A stretch of 64,000 nt of DNA, taken from Pseudomonas sp. Lineage in GTDB: Bacteria > Pseudomonadota > Gammaproteobacteria > Pseudomonadales > Pseudomonadaceae. Positions 18,365 to 32,226 of this stretch are shown in pieces. The translations under genes were made by a program, and so were the position numbers. The first letter of the stretch is position 1, and each line of letters starts with the position of its first letter. The stretch spans positions 26,608 to 90,607 of the forward strand of contig NZ_JAUXXP010000011.1 in NCBI RefSeq assembly GCF_030684895.1. Direction: 5' to 3'. Below the pieces are notes generated by a model. It did not search any database and was not told where the DNA came from. It was given only the letters and a program-made list of their open reading frames with translations.

Positions 18365-20608
18365 TTAACTGACTCGGTGGCGACGCGCCTCAATAATATT
18401 GGGCAGCTGGGAAATACGCCCCAACAAACGCCCAAGCGCATCGAGCCCAGGAATTTCCACGGTGATCGACATGGACGCGGTGTTGTCGTCCTTGTTCGAG
18501 CGGGTGTTCACCGCCAGCACATTGAGCCGCTCGTTGAGCAGCACCTGGGTCACGTCACGCAGCAGACCGGAGCGGTCGTAGGCCTTGATGACGATTTCCA
18601 CCGGGTAGGTCTGCACCGGCACCGGCCCCCAGTTGACCTGGATAATCCGCTCCGGCTCGCGCCCAGCCAGTTGCAGCACCGAGGCGCAGTCCTGACGGTG
18701 GATGCTCACGCCACGGCCCTGGGTGATATAGCCAACAATCGGGTCGCCCGGCAGCGGCTGGCAACAGCCGGCCATCTGTGTCAGCAGGTTGCCGACACCC
18801 TGAATCTGGATATCGCCGCGCTTGCCCGGCTTGAAGCCCAACGCCTTGCGTGGAATCAGCTCGAGCTGCTCGTTGACCCGATCCGGCTCGACCAGTTGCT
18901 GGGCCAGGTTGACCAGCTGCGCCAGGCGCAAATCGCCCGCACCAAGGGAGGCGAACAGATCCTCGCTGGTTTTCAGGTTGGCCTTCTCGGCCAGTTTGTC
19001 GAAGTCCACATGCGGCAGTGCCAGGCGCTGCAGCTCGCGCTCCAGCTGCACCTTGCCGGCGGCGACGTTCTGGTCGCGGTCCTGCAGTTTGAACCAGTGA
19101 ACGATCTTTGCCCGCGCCCGGCTGGTGGTGACGTAGCCGAGGTTGGAGTTCAGCCAGTCGCGGCTCGGCGTGCCGTGCTTGCTGGTGATGATCTCCACCT
19201 GTTCGCCAGTCTGCAGGCTGTAGTTGAGCGGCACGATGCGCCCGTTGATCTTCGCGCCACGGCAGTTGTGGCCAATCTCGGTGTGCACGCGGTAGGCAAA
19301 ATCCAGCGGCGTCGCGCCCTTGGGCAGGTCGATGGCGTGACCGTCCGGGGTAAACACATAGACCCGGTCCGGCTCGATATCCACGCGCAGCTGCTCGGCC
19401 AGGCCGCCGATGTCACCCAGCTCCTCATGCCATTCGAGCACCTGACGCAGCCAGGAAATTTTCTCTTCGTAATGGTTGGAGCTGGCTTTGACGTCAGTGC
19501 CCTTGTAGCGCCAGTGCGCGCACACGCCCAGCTCGGCTTCTTCGTGCATGGCCTGGGTGCGGATCTGCACTTCCAGCACCTTGCCTTCCGGGCCGAGCAC
19601 AGCGGTGTGCAGCGAGCGGTAGCCGTTTTCCTTGGGGTTGGCGATGTAATCGTCAAACTCCTTGGGAATGTGCCGCCACAGGGTGTGCACAATACCCAGG
19701 GCGGTGTAGCAATCGCGCACTTCCGGCACCAGCACGCGCACCGCGCGCACGTCGTAGATCTGGCTGAACTGCAGACCCTTGCGCTGCATTTTGCGCCAGA
19801 TCGAATAGATGTGTTTGGCCCGCCCGCTGATGTCGGCTTTGACCCCAGTGGCCTCAAGCTCGGTGCGCAACTGGCCCATCACTTCATTGATGTAGTGCTC
19901 GCGGTCCAGGCGGCGCTCGTGCAGCAGCTTGGCGATCTGCTTGTACTGCTCGGGCTCCAGGTAGCGGAAAGACAGGTCTTCCAACTCCCACTTGATATGG
20001 CCGATGCCCAGGCGATGGGCCAGCGGTGCATAGATATCGAACACTTCGCGGGCTACGCGCTGACGTTTCTCGTCATCGGCTTCTTTCACCGCTCGGATAG
20101 CGCAGGTGCGCTCGGCCAGCTTGATCAGCGCCACGCGCACATCATCAACCATGGCCACGAGCATCTTGCGCAGGTTTTCCACCTGCGCCTGCGAGCCGAG
20201 CACCAGGGAATCACGCGGGTTCATCGATGCGCTGATTGCCGCCATGCGCAGCACGCCTTCCACCAGTTTGGCCACCACCGGACCGAAACGCTGATGCACC
20301 AGCGCTAACGGCACCTTGCCCTCGCGCACGCAACGGTAGATTACGGCGGCGACCAGGGAGTCCTGATCGAGCTTGAGGTCGGCGAGAATTTCGGCGATTT
20401 CAAGCCCTGCGCGAAAACTCGACGCGCCCTCGGTCCACAGATTCTTCGCGGCATTGGCCTGTTGCTCGGCCTCGCGGGCAAACTCGCAGGCCTCGCGCAG
20501 GGCTTCGCGATCCAGCGCCGGATCGACACTCAGCACATGCCCGAGCCAGGCTTCAAGGTTGATGCTGCCGTCGTCATTGATCGGCTGATGCGCTCTGACC
20601 TGAACCAT
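18365..20608 (-). CDS. relA: RelA, (p)ppGpp synthetase
   Basis: A 747-residue ribosome-associated synthetase of the stringent response. The start at 20608 (MVQVRAHQP) matches the usual Pseudomonas RelA start; a Met 12 codons upstream is in frame but unlikely. Domains in order: N-terminal pseudo-hydrolase, where the HD metal motif is absent (DSLVLGSQAQVENLRKML instead), synthetase with SGRAKHIYSIWRKMQ and the acidic EFDD motif that marks RelA rather than SpoT, TGS (VYVFTPDGHAIDLPKGATPLDFAY), helical and Cys-containing region (MAGCCQPLPGDPIVGYI), and C-terminal ACT domain. It should be synthesis-only. Confidence 0.97.
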   Translation of the reverse strand: MVQVRAHQPINDDGSINLEAWLGHVLSVDPALDREALREACEFAREAEQQANAAKNLWTEGASSFRAGLEIAEILADLKLDQDSLVAAVIYRCVREGKVPLALVHQRFGPVVAKLVEGVLRMAAISASMNPRDSLVLGSQAQVENLRKMLVAMVDDVRVALIKLAERTCAIRAVKEADDEKRQRVAREVFDIYAPLAHRLGIGHIKWELEDLSFRYLEPEQYKQIAKLLHERRLDREHYINEVMGQLRTELEATGVKADISGRAKHIYSIWRKMQRKGLQFSQIYDVRAVRVLVPEVRDCYTALGIVHTLWRHIPKEFDDYIANPKENGYRSLHTAVLGPEGKVLEVQIRTQAMHEEAELGVCAHWRYKGTDVKASSNHYEEKISWLRQVLEWHEELGDIGGLAEQLRVDIEPDRVYVFTPDGHAIDLPKGATPLDFAYRVHTEIGHNCRGAKINGRIVPLNYSLQTGEQVEIITSKHGTPSRDWLNSNLGYVTTSRARAKIVHWFKLQDRDQNVAAGKVQLERELQRLALPHVDFDKLAEKANLKTSEDLFASLGAGDLRLAQLVNLAQQLVEPDRVNEQLELIPRKALGFKPGKRGDIQIQGVGNLLTQMAGCCQPLPGDPIVGYITQGRGVSIHRQDCASVLQLAGREPERIIQVNWGPVPVQTYPVEIVIKAYDRSGLLRDVTQVLLNERLNVLAVNTRSNKDDNTASMSITVEIPGLDALGRLLGRISQLPNIIEARRHRVS

Positions 20609-20737
20609 CTTGCTTACCTTCCCTACGGTGCGCGGCATGCACACCGAACAGTCGCCGCCTTCTATGAGGTGGTCGGTTTAACCACTTAAGGCGCGATCCC
20701 TGCGCGCCCCTGCAGCGCCGGGATACGGCGCTTCTAT

Positions 20738-22090
20738 CTACTGCCTAACAAACAGCGCCATCGCTTCGACGTGCGCGGTTTGCGGAAACATATCGAGGAT
20801 ACCGGCACGTTCCAGCCGGTAGCCTTGCGCCAGCAACTCGGCGCTGTCGCGGGCCAGGGTCGTCGGGTTGCACGACACATACAGCACCCGTTTGACGCCC
20901 AACGTCGTCATTTGCTTGACCGCCTGCAGCGCGCCATCTCGCGGCGGGTCGAGCAGCACGGCAGCGAAACCGCCCTGGGCCCAGCCGGCCTCGACCAGCG
21001 GGTTGGACAGGTCGGCCTGGAAAAAGTGCGCATTGCCCAAGCCATTGCTCGCGGCATTTTCAGCGGCGCGCTCAACCATGGCCTGCACGCCCTCCACCGC
21101 CACCAGTTCCCGCACCCGCTGGGCCAGCGGCAAAGCGAAATTGCCCAGACCGCAGAACAGATCCAGCACCCGCTCATCGGCCTGGGGCGCCAGCCAATCC
21201 AGCGCCTGCGCGACCATGGCGTCATTCACCGGCTGGTTGACCTGGACAAAATCGCCAGGCCGATACGCCAGATCGAGAGCAAACGCATCCAGGCGATAAC
21301 TCAGCTGCTGCGCCGGCTCAAACGGCTGGGGCTCGGCCGTGCCGTGCAACCACAGCTGTGCATTCTGCGCAGTGCAGAACGCCTGCAAACGAGCCAGGTC
21401 TGCTTCGCTCAAAGCAGCGGTATGCCTTATCAGCACAGCACTGCTGCTGCCACTGAACAACTCGACATGACCAATGGCCTGCGGTTTATCCAGCTCACGC
21501 AACACCTGCGGTAACGCGCGCAGGATCGGCTGCAAGGGTTGTACCAGCACCGGGCACTCGCTGATGGCGATAATGTCCTGGCTGGCCGCAGCGCGAAAAC
21601 CGACATCCAGGCGCTTAGCTTTGTTGTCCCAGCGCACGGCAATGCGCGCGCGGCGACGGTAACCCAGTTCCGGGCCAACCAGCGGCGCGGCCCATTCCTG
21701 CGGTTCAAGATTGGCCAAACGGCTGAGCTGCTCGGCGAGCATGCGCTGTTTCAGGGCAAGCTGATCGGCATGGGGCATATGCTGCATGCTGCAGCCGCCG
21801 CAGACTTTGGCATGCGCGCAGGCCTCGTTGCGACGCTCAGCGCTGGCAGTGAGGATGCGCTCGACCCGCGCCTCGACCACCTTGCCATGGGCACCGAGCA
21901 CCCGCGCTTCGATCTGCTCACCCGCCAGTGCGCCGCTGACAAACCAGGTACGCCCTTCGCTGAACGCGATGCCACGGCCATCGTTGGCCAGACGCTCGAT
22001 GGTCAGTTTTTGCTTCTTGCCCACCGGCACCTGCGGCGCACGGGAACCACCGCTGGGTTGAAAGCGCAGACCGCCGTCTTTCTTGGCCAT
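20738..22090 (-). CDS. rlmD: 23S rRNA (uracil-1939-C5) methyltransferase
   Basis: A 450-residue protein (former RumA). It has an N-terminal TRAM domain ([17 protein letters not shown]), a four-Cys iron-sulfur cluster site ([15 protein letters not shown] with an earlier or later partner Cys at CPV), and a SAM-dependent methyltransferase domain with [16 protein letters not shown]. The catalytic Cys is in [14 protein letters not shown]. RlmD makes m5U1939 in 23S rRNA. Its start shares one base with the cysM stop. Confidence 0.95.
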   Translation of the reverse strand: MAKKDGGLRFQPSGGSRAPQVPVGKKQKLTIERLANDGRGIAFSEGRTWFVSGALAGEQIEARVLGAHGKVVEARVERILTASAERRNEACAHAKVCGGCSMQHMPHADQLALKQRMLAEQLSRLANLEPQEWAAPLVGPELGYRRRARIAVRWDNKAKRLDVGFRAAASQDIIAISECPVLVQPLQPILRALPQVLRELDKPQAIGHVELFSGSSSAVLIRHTAALSEADLARLQAFCTAQNAQLWLHGTAEPQPFEPAQQLSYRLDAFALDLAYRPGDFVQVNQPVNDAMVAQALDWLAPQADERVLDLFCGLGNFALPLAQRVRELVAVEGVQAMVERAAENAASNGLGNAHFFQADLSNPLVEAGWAQGGFAAVLLDPPRDGALQAVKQMTTLGVKRVLYVSCNPTTLARDSAELLAQGYRLERAGILDMFPQTAHVEAMALFVRQ

Positions 22091-23001
22091 CAGTTGCTCT
22101 GGCCATCAGTGCTCGGGGCGTCGTAAACGCCACTGGACAGGTAACGGTCGCCACGGTCGCAGATGATCGCCACCATCACCGCGTTCTCGACTTCCTGCGA
22201 CAGACGCAGCAGCGCCGCCACCGAACCACCGGATGACACCCCGCAGAAGATGCCCTCCTCGCGGGCCAAGCGGCGCATGACGTCTTCAGCTTCCTGTTGG
22301 CTCATATCAATAATGCGGTCAACCCGCTCGGCCTGATAAATCTTCGGCAAATACTCTTGCGGCCAGCGCCGGATACCAGGAATCGCTGAACCCTCCATCG
22401 GCTGCAGACCGACGATCTGCACGTCAGGCTTCTGCTCTTTCAAGAAGCGCGACACGCCCATGATGGTTCCGGTGGTACCCATGGAGCTGATGAAATGGGT
22501 GATCTGCCCGCCCGTCTGCTGCCAGATTTCCGGGCCAGTGCTGGTGTAGTGGGCAATCGGATTGTCGCCGTTGGCAAACTGATCAAGCACCTTGCCCTTA
22601 CCGTCGGCCTGCATTTGCAGAGCCAGGTCACGCGCCTCTTCCATGCCACCCACCAGAATCAGCTGCGCGCCGTAAGCAGTCATCGCGGCCTTGCGTTCAG
22701 CAGTGGAGTTGTCCGGCATGATCAGAATCATGCGGTAGCCCTTGATCGCCGCCGCCATGGCCAGAGCGATGCCGGTGTTGCCACTGGTGGCCTCGATCAG
22801 CACATCACCGGGCTGGATATCACCGCGCTGCTCGGCGCGAGTAATCATCGACAATGCCGGGCGGTCCTTTACCGAACCTGCCGGGTTGTTGCCTTCCAGC
22901 TTCAACAGCAAGGTGTTGCTGGTGTTACCCGGCAGGCGCTGCAAACGCACCAGCGGGGTGTTGCCGATGCAATCGGCGATGGTTGGGTAATGCAGGCTCA
23001 T
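22090..23001 (-). CDS. cysM: Cysteine synthase B
   Basis: A 303-residue PLP enzyme that forms cysteine from O-acetylserine and sulfide or thiosulfate. It has the PLP-lysine motif [18 protein letters not shown], the substrate loop [16 protein letters not shown] and the C-terminal [12 protein letters not shown]. The ATG at 23001 ([18 protein letters not shown]) gives the normal family start; upstream residues in the same frame are not conserved-looking. It overlaps rlmD by one base and diverges from gacS. Confidence 0.95.
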   Translation of the reverse strand: MSLHYPTIADCIGNTPLVRLQRLPGNTSNTLLLKLEGNNPAGSVKDRPALSMITRAEQRGDIQPGDVLIEATSGNTGIALAMAAAIKGYRMILIMPDNSTAERKAAMTAYGAQLILVGGMEEARDLALQMQADGKGKVLDQFANGDNPIAHYTSTGPEIWQQTGGQITHFISSMGTTGTIMGVSRFLKEQKPDVQIVGLQPMEGSAIPGIRRWPQEYLPKIYQAERVDRIIDMSQQEAEDVMRRLAREEGIFCGVSSGGSVAALLRLSQEVENAVMVAIICDRGDRYLSSGVYDAPSTDGQSN

Positions 23002-23151
23002 GGCGAACGAAATGATCCAGAAGCAAAGAAGGCCGCCATGATAACGGCAAACCTCGCTTGGCCATATAACAGAGCTGATGTAGGCAACAGCATTTGCCAT
23101 AAGAACAGGTGCAGCCGCTAAACTGCACCTGGTCAATACAGGAGGCAGCGC

Positions 23152-25902
<2,751 letters not shown>

Positions 25903-25965
25903 AGCAGCAGGCCAACGCAGCCAATGGCGGCTGCGTGTTAGCATTTGCGCCTATTTGGAGGCTCC

Positions 25966-26406
25966 ATGGCTGAACACGACTTTCGCTACAACCTGCTCAA
26001 CCCCGAGCACACCCTGATTGAATGCCGCGCACTGGCACCGGGCCGTTACCAGGTCACTGGCAATGGCGGCTCGATCCAGAGCGGCGACACCCTGCTGGTG
26101 ACCCTCAAGGGCAGCCGTGAGCTGTCCATGCGCCTGCAGGCTGACAAGGTTCGCCACCTGATCAACCCGCGCGGCCAGTGGGTGGCCGTGGCCACCGGCC
26201 CGGCGTTCAAGGAGCTGGCTATCTTCAATTGGCAGGCCAACTGCGACAGCTGCAATGCGCAGCTGGATTTTGAGTTCGCCGTCGACGCCGCCCTCGGCAA
26301 AAAGGCCCAGGCACCCGCCGCCGAAGCACGGATTAAGGAACTGGGCTGGCAGTCGAAAAACGCCAAGCACCTGTGCCCGACATGCATCACCAAGGAGGCT
26401 ATATGA
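25966..26406 (+). CDS. Hypothetical protein with paired CxxC motifs
   Basis: A 146-residue cytoplasmic protein. Residues 1-90 look strand-rich. CDSC (93-96) and CPTC (137-140) are spaced as a possible zinc-binding site. GGAGG precedes the ATG at 25966, which I prefer to a Met seven codons upstream. Its stop overlaps the next start (ATGA), so it is coupled to a META-domain lipoprotein. I do not recognise the family. Confidence 0.75.
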   Translation: MAEHDFRYNLLNPEHTLIECRALAPGRYQVTGNGGSIQSGDTLLVTLKGSRELSMRLQADKVRHLINPRGQWVAVATGPAFKELAIFNWQANCDSCNAQLDFEFAVDAALGKKAQAPAAEARIKELGWQSKNAKHLCPTCITKEAI

Positions 26407-26807
26407 AACGCGTACTGACTATCAGCCTGCTGGCTGCCGGCCTCGTGGGCTGCGCCACATCCGCACCGCAGCTGGAAACCGAGCACAGCTACCAGGTGGA
26501 ATGGATCGGCGAACGTCCGCTGATCGACCGCAGCCACCTGACCATCACCCTCGGTGACGACGGCCGCGCCTATGGCAACGCCGGCTGCAACCACTGGTTT
26601 GCCAGTTACACCTTGGCTGGCGACACGCTCAGCTTCAGCGCCGCCGGTAGCACCCGCAAGATGTGCGCACCGGCGCTGATGGAGCAGGAAGCGCGCTTTC
26701 TCGACAGCCTGAGCAAGGTACAACGCTGGGACTTCTCGCCCACCGAGCAACTGCGCCTGTGGCCTGCGCAGGGCAAGCCGCTGCGGCTGTGGCCAGAAGG
26801 CAAGTAA
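26403..26807 (+). CDS. META domain lipoprotein (HslJ-like)
   Basis: A 134-residue protein with lipobox LVGC at Cys16 or so after a short signal. The META core is visible: HLTITLGDDGRAYGNAGCNHWFASYTL, then MCAPALMEQEARFLDSL, the usual M-C-x-P-x-x-x-x-x-E motif, and a C-terminal strand. HslJ-type proteins are envelope proteins linked to stress resistance. It is translated with the preceding gene. Confidence 0.85.
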   Translation: MKRVLTISLLAAGLVGCATSAPQLETEHSYQVEWIGERPLIDRSHLTITLGDDGRAYGNAGCNHWFASYTLAGDTLSFSAAGSTRKMCAPALMEQEARFLDSLSKVQRWDFSPTEQLRLWPAQGKPLRLWPEGK

Positions 26808-26824
26808 GCGTTTCAGCTGCAACA

Positions 26825-26852
26825 AAAAAGGGAGCTCGAAAGCTCCCTTTTG
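26825..26852. terminator. Bidirectional rho-independent terminator
   Basis: AAAAGGGAGCT and AGCTCCCTTTT around CGAA, between the META gene and the convergent aapP gene. Confidence 0.88.
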
Positions 26853-26867
26853 CGTTGCGGCTGAAAC

Positions 26868-27632
26868 TCAGTGAATGATCTGACTGAGGAACAGCTTGGT
26901 GCGTTCGTTCTGTGGGTTGGTGAAGAAGGCGTTGGGCTCGTTCTGCTCAACGATCTCGCCTTTGTCCATAAAGATCACCCGGTTCGCCACGGTGCGAGCA
27001 AAGCCCATTTCGTGGGTTACGCAGAGCATGGTCATGCCGTCTTCAGCCAGGCCGATCATAGTATCCAGCACTTCCTTGACCATTTCCGGATCGAGGGCCG
27101 AGGTCGGCTCGTCGAACAGCATGATCTTAGGCTTCATGCACAGCGCACGGGCAATCGCCACACGCTGCTGCTGACCACCGGAAAGCTGACCCGGGAACTT
27201 GTTGGCCTGCTCCGGAATGCGCACGCGCTCAAGAAAGTGCATGGCAATTTCTTCCGCCTGACGCTTGGGCATCTTGCGCACCCACATCGGCGCCAAGGTG
27301 CAGTTTTGCAGCACGGTCAGGTGCGGAAACAAGTTGAAGTGCTGGAACACCATACCCACTTCGCGACGCACCGCTTCGATGTGCTTGAGGTCGTGGGTCA
27401 GCTCGGTGCCATCGACCACGATGCGCCCCTGCTGGTGCTCTTCCAGGCGGTTAAGGCAGCGAATAGTGGTCGACTTGCCGGAGCCGGACGGCCCACACAA
27501 GACGATACGCTCACCGGCCTGCACATTCAGGTTGATGTCTTTGAGCACATGGAACTGACCGTACCATTTGTGCACGCCCTGCATCTGGATCATGCCGTCA
27601 GCAGGCGCAGGCTGTTTGTTTGCTTCACTCAT
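26868..27632 (-). CDS. aapP: Polar amino acid ABC transporter, ATP-binding subunit
   Basis: A 254-residue ABC ATPase with Walker [10 protein letters not shown], signature [15 protein letters not shown], Walker [14 protein letters not shown] and H-loop VTHEMGFA. It energises uptake of amino acids by the AapQM permease pair. It is the last gene of the leftward aapJQMP operon, 12 bases after aapM, with AGGAG upstream. Confidence 0.93.
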   Translation of the reverse strand: MSEANKQPAPADGMIQMQGVHKWYGQFHVLKDINLNVQAGERIVLCGPSGSGKSTTIRCLNRLEEHQQGRIVVDGTELTHDLKHIEAVRREVGMVFQHFNLFPHLTVLQNCTLAPMWVRKMPKRQAEEIAMHFLERVRIPEQANKFPGQLSGGQQQRVAIARALCMKPKIMLFDEPTSALDPEMVKEVLDTMIGLAEDGMTMLCVTHEMGFARTVANRVIFMDKGEIVEQNEPNAFFTNPQNERTKLFLSQIIH

Positions 27633-27644
27633 ATGGGTTAGCTC

Positions 27645-28742
27645 CTAACGCTTGTGGCCGGTGTCCAGCTTGCGCTCCAGATGTTGGGAGTAGCGGGACA
27701 TACCAAAACAGAAAATCCAGAAAATCAGCGCGGCGAACACATAGCCTTCAGTGGCCATGCCCAGCCAAGCCGGATCGGTGGTGGCTTGCTTGATGCTGTT
27801 GAGCAGGTCGAACAGGCCGATGATGATCACCAGGCTGGTGTCCTTGAACAGCGCAATAAAGGTGTTGACGATGCCGGGAATAACCAGCTTCAGGGCTTGC
27901 GGCAGAATCACCAGGCCCATCATCCGCCAGTAGCCCAGACCCATGGCCGCAGCGGCCTCGTACTGACCCTTGGGAATCGCCTGCAGACCACCACGCACCA
28001 CTTCGGCGATATAGGCCGACTGGAACAGAATCACCCCGATCAGCGCACGCATCAGCTTGTCGAAGGACAGGCCCTCGGGCAGGAACAGCGGCAGCATTAC
28101 CGAGGACATAAACAGCACGGTGATCAACGGCACCCCGCGCCAGAACTCGATAAAGGTCACGCAGATCACGCGGATCGCCGGCATGTCCGAGCGTCGCCCC
28201 AGCGCCAGCAGAATGCCCAGCGGCAAGGCGCCAGCAATACCGACAGCGGCGATCACCAGGGTCAGCATCAGGCCGCCCCACTGACTGGTCGACACGGTCG
28301 ACAGGCCGAAGAAGCCACCGTGCAGCAGCCAGTACGCCAGCACCGGGTAAACCACCAGGAAAGCCAGGCCATACATGGCCTTGCGCGGCATTTGCGGCAC
28401 GAACAGCGGTGCAGCACCGATGATCGCCAGCCACAGGGTCAGGTCAACGCGCCAGCGCAGCTCGCTCGGGTAGAAGCCGTACATAAACTGGCCGAAGCGC
28501 TGCTGCACAAACACCCAGCAGGCCCCGCCGCTGGTGCAGTCGGCACGGGTGGTGCCGGTCCAGTCCGCATCGATCAAGGCCCACTGAATCAGCGGCGGCA
28601 CAATCAGCCACACCAGGTACGCGGCGAACAGCGTCAACAGGGTGTTGAACCAGCTGGAGAACAGGTTGGCGCGCAGCCAACCGACCACACCAACGCTGAG
28701 CGCGGGTGGCGGTAGATCAGGTTTGAAGGTATGAGTTTGCAT
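27645..28742 (-). CDS. aapM: Polar amino acid ABC transporter, permease
   Basis: A 365-residue inner membrane permease of the HisMQ type. The C-terminal half has the EAA loop (EVVRGGLQAIPKGQYEAAAAMGL) that contacts the ATPase. The long N-terminal extension with an extra periplasmic part (CTSGGACWVFVQQRFGQFMYGFYP) distinguishes AapM/BztC-type subunits from shorter relatives. Spacing to neighbours is 9-12 bases. Confidence 0.92.
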   Translation of the reverse strand: MQTHTFKPDLPPPALSVGVVGWLRANLFSSWFNTLLTLFAAYLVWLIVPPLIQWALIDADWTGTTRADCTSGGACWVFVQQRFGQFMYGFYPSELRWRVDLTLWLAIIGAAPLFVPQMPRKAMYGLAFLVVYPVLAYWLLHGGFFGLSTVSTSQWGGLMLTLVIAAVGIAGALPLGILLALGRRSDMPAIRVICVTFIEFWRGVPLITVLFMSSVMLPLFLPEGLSFDKLMRALIGVILFQSAYIAEVVRGGLQAIPKGQYEAAAAMGLGYWRMMGLVILPQALKLVIPGIVNTFIALFKDTSLVIIIGLFDLLNSIKQATTDPAWLGMATEGYVFAALIFWIFCFGMSRYSQHLERKLDTGHKR

Positions 28743-28751
28743 GGCTGCTCC

Positions 28752-29936
28752 TTACCGCTCGATCAGCGCAATGCGCTTGTTGTACCAGTTCATCAGCATG
28801 GAAATGCTGATACTGATCGCCAGGTACACACTCATGGTGATGGCAATCACCTCGATCGCTTGCCCGGTCTGATTGAGTACCGTACCGGCGAACAGCGAGA
28901 CCATGTCCGGATAACCGATACCGGCGGCCAGCGAGGAGTTCTTCGCCAGGTTGAGGTATTGGCTGGTCAACGGCGGAATGATCACCCGCAGTGCCTGTGG
29001 AATGATCACCAGACGCAGGGTCTTGCCGGCCGGCAGGCCCAGGGAGCGCGCGGCCTCGGTCTGCCCGTGGCTGACGGCCATGATCCCGGAACGTACGTTC
29101 TCGGCAATAAAGGCTGCGGTGTAGATGGTCAACGCCAGAGTCAGCGCCATCAGCTCGGGGATCAGCACCCAGCCGCCACGGAAGTTGAAGCCGGTCAGCT
29201 CCGGCACACTCCACTGCAGCGGGTTGCCGCCCAGCAGAATCGCCAGGCCAGGCAGGACCAGCAACAGCGGCACAGCACCGAGAGATACCGGGAAGTACTT
29301 GCCGGTGGCCTCGAAACGCGCCCGCGACCAGCGCGTCAGCAACACCACGCCAATGATCGCCACAATCACCGCACCGGCAAACAGGCTGAAGTTGTCCCCC
29401 GGGCTCGGTGCCGGCATGTACAGGCCACGGCTGTTGAGGAAGAACGTCTCGCCAACGCCCATGCTCTGCCGCGGCCCTGGCAGGGAGAGCATGACGGCGA
29501 AGTACCAGAAGAAGATTTGCAGCAGCGGCGGGATATTACGGAACGTCTCGATGTACACGGTGGCCAGCTTGCTGACCAACCAATTCGGCGACAGACGCGC
29601 CACACCCAGCAGGAAACCCAACAGCGTCGCCAGGACGATACCAATCACCGACACCAGCAAGGTGTTGAGCAGGCCCACCACGAAAACACGCCCATAGGTG
29701 TTGCTTTCGTTGTAGTCGATCAGGTGCTGGGCAATGCCGAAACCGGCGCTGTTATTGAGAAAGGAAAACCCGGAAGTAATCCCGCGCTTCTCCAGGTTGG
29801 TCTGGGTGTTGTCAAACAGAAACCAACCGAGCGCCACAACGGCGACAACGGCAAGAATTTGAAATAGCCAGGCACGCACCTTGGGGTCGGTCCAAACCGA
29901 TCCACCAGGGCGCGGGACATTTGCAGTGGTTTGCAT
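28752..29936 (-). CDS. aapQ: Polar amino acid ABC transporter, permease
   Basis: A 394-residue permease, again of the long AapQ/BztB type, with the EAA-loop motif NVRSGIMAVSHGQTEAARSLGLPAG near the C-terminus and about eight hydrophobic segments. It pairs with AapM. GAGGG precedes its ATG. A 102-base gap with a strong hairpin separates it from aapJ. Confidence 0.92.
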   Translation of the reverse strand: MQTTANVPRPGGSVWTDPKVRAWLFQILAVVAVVALGWFLFDNTQTNLEKRGITSGFSFLNNSAGFGIAQHLIDYNESNTYGRVFVVGLLNTLLVSVIGIVLATLLGFLLGVARLSPNWLVSKLATVYIETFRNIPPLLQIFFWYFAVMLSLPGPRQSMGVGETFFLNSRGLYMPAPSPGDNFSLFAGAVIVAIIGVVLLTRWSRARFEATGKYFPVSLGAVPLLLVLPGLAILLGGNPLQWSVPELTGFNFRGGWVLIPELMALTLALTIYTAAFIAENVRSGIMAVSHGQTEAARSLGLPAGKTLRLVIIPQALRVIIPPLTSQYLNLAKNSSLAAGIGYPDMVSLFAGTVLNQTGQAIEVIAITMSVYLAISISISMLMNWYNKRIALIER

Positions 29937-29953
29937 AGGAGCCCTCTTGGAAC

Positions 29954-29981
29954 CCTCATGCCCGCATCAGCGGGCATGAGG
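29954..29981 (-). terminator. Intergenic hairpin between aapJ and aapQ
   Basis: A 12-base perfect stem (CCTCATGCCCGC and complement) with loop ATCA. It lacks a T-run, so it is more likely an mRNA-stabilising or partly attenuating hairpin that keeps binding-protein message above permease message. Confidence 0.6.
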
Positions 29982-30037
29982 TTCACATCAATCAGAACAA
30001 TGCCAGCCACTCAGGACGAGCGGCTGGCAGCGGACGG

Positions 30038-31066
30038 TCAGCGCACCGGCGGTGCGTACTGCAGACCACCCTTGTTCCACAGGGCGTTGAGGCCACGTTC
30101 GATCTTCAGCTCGCTGCCGACACCGACGTTGCGCTCGAAGCTTTCGCCGTAGTTACCCACTTGCTTGACGATCTGTACGGCCCAGTCTTTCGGCAGTTTC
30201 AGATCTTTACCGAATTCACCTTCAGCACCGAGCAGACGTGCTACGTCGGGGTTCTTGGTGGATTTAGCTTGCTCTTCGACGTTGGCTGAGGTGATGCCCA
30301 GCTCTTCAGCGTTGACCATCGCGTACAGCGACCAGCGCACGATGTCGAACCACTCTTCATCACCCTGGCGTACGACCGGGCCCAGCGGCTCTTTCGAGAT
30401 CACTTCCGGCAGTACTACGTAAGACTCCGGATCGGCCAGTTTGATGCGCTGTGCGTACAGCTGCGACTGGTCGGAGGTCAGCACGTCGCAACGGCCGGCT
30501 TCAACCGATTTGGCGCTCTCGTCGGAGGTGTCGTAGGTGATTGGGGTGTACTTCAGGCCGTTGGCGCGGAAGTAGTCGGAGAGGTTCAGCTCGGTGGTAG
30601 TACCTGCCTGGATGCAGACGGTTGCGCCGTCGAGTTCTTTAGCGCTGGAAACGCCGAGTTTCTTGTTAACCAGGAAGCCTTGACCGTCGTAGTAGTTGAC
30701 GCCGGCAAAGTTCAGACCCAGGCCCGAATCGCGCGAGCTGGTCCAGGTGGTGTTTCGCGAGAGGATGTCGACTTCGCCAGACTGCAGCGCGGTGAAGCGC
30801 TCTTTGGCGGTCAGCGGGCTGTACTTGACCTTGGTAGCGTCACCGAATACTGCAGCAGCCACTGCGCGGCATACGTCAACGTCAAGGCCCATGTAATTGC
30901 CTTTCTCATCGGCGTAGGAGAAGCCAGGCAGACCATCGCTGATACCGCACTGTACGAAACCTTTCTTCTGGATCGCGTCCAGAGTAGCGCCTGCTTGAGC
31001 AAAACTGCTGACACCGAGAACAGCGGCGGTGGTCAGTACTGCCAATGTGGATTTCACCATCTTCAT
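30038..31066 (-). CDS. aapJ: Polar amino acid ABC transporter, periplasmic binding protein
   Basis: A 342-residue protein with a signal peptide (about residues 1-24, ending AQA) and a solute-binding fold of family 3: GFVQCGISDGLPGFSYADEKGNYMGLDVDVCRAVAA, then DILSRNTTWTSSRDSGLGLNF, a block usual in AapJ/BztA. The start at 31066 has GGAGG. It captures glutamate, glutamine, aspartate or related amino acids and is the first gene of the aapJQMP operon. Confidence 0.94.
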   Translation of the reverse strand: MKMVKSTLAVLTTAAVLGVSSFAQAGATLDAIQKKGFVQCGISDGLPGFSYADEKGNYMGLDVDVCRAVAAAVFGDATKVKYSPLTAKERFTALQSGEVDILSRNTTWTSSRDSGLGLNFAGVNYYDGQGFLVNKKLGVSSAKELDGATVCIQAGTTTELNLSDYFRANGLKYTPITYDTSDESAKSVEAGRCDVLTSDQSQLYAQRIKLADPESYVVLPEVISKEPLGPVVRQGDEEWFDIVRWSLYAMVNAEELGITSANVEEQAKSTKNPDVARLLGAEGEFGKDLKLPKDWAVQIVKQVGNYGESFERNVGVGSELKIERGLNALWNKGGLQYAPPVR

Positions 31067-32204
<1,138 letters not shown>

Positions 32205-32226
32205 CTGTCTGCGAGCGAGAACACCT

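Noticed and set aside
18377..20308. A 643-codon plus-strand ORF opposite relA
   Set aside because: Runs opposite relA codons with composition expected of a mirrored frame; no motif found.
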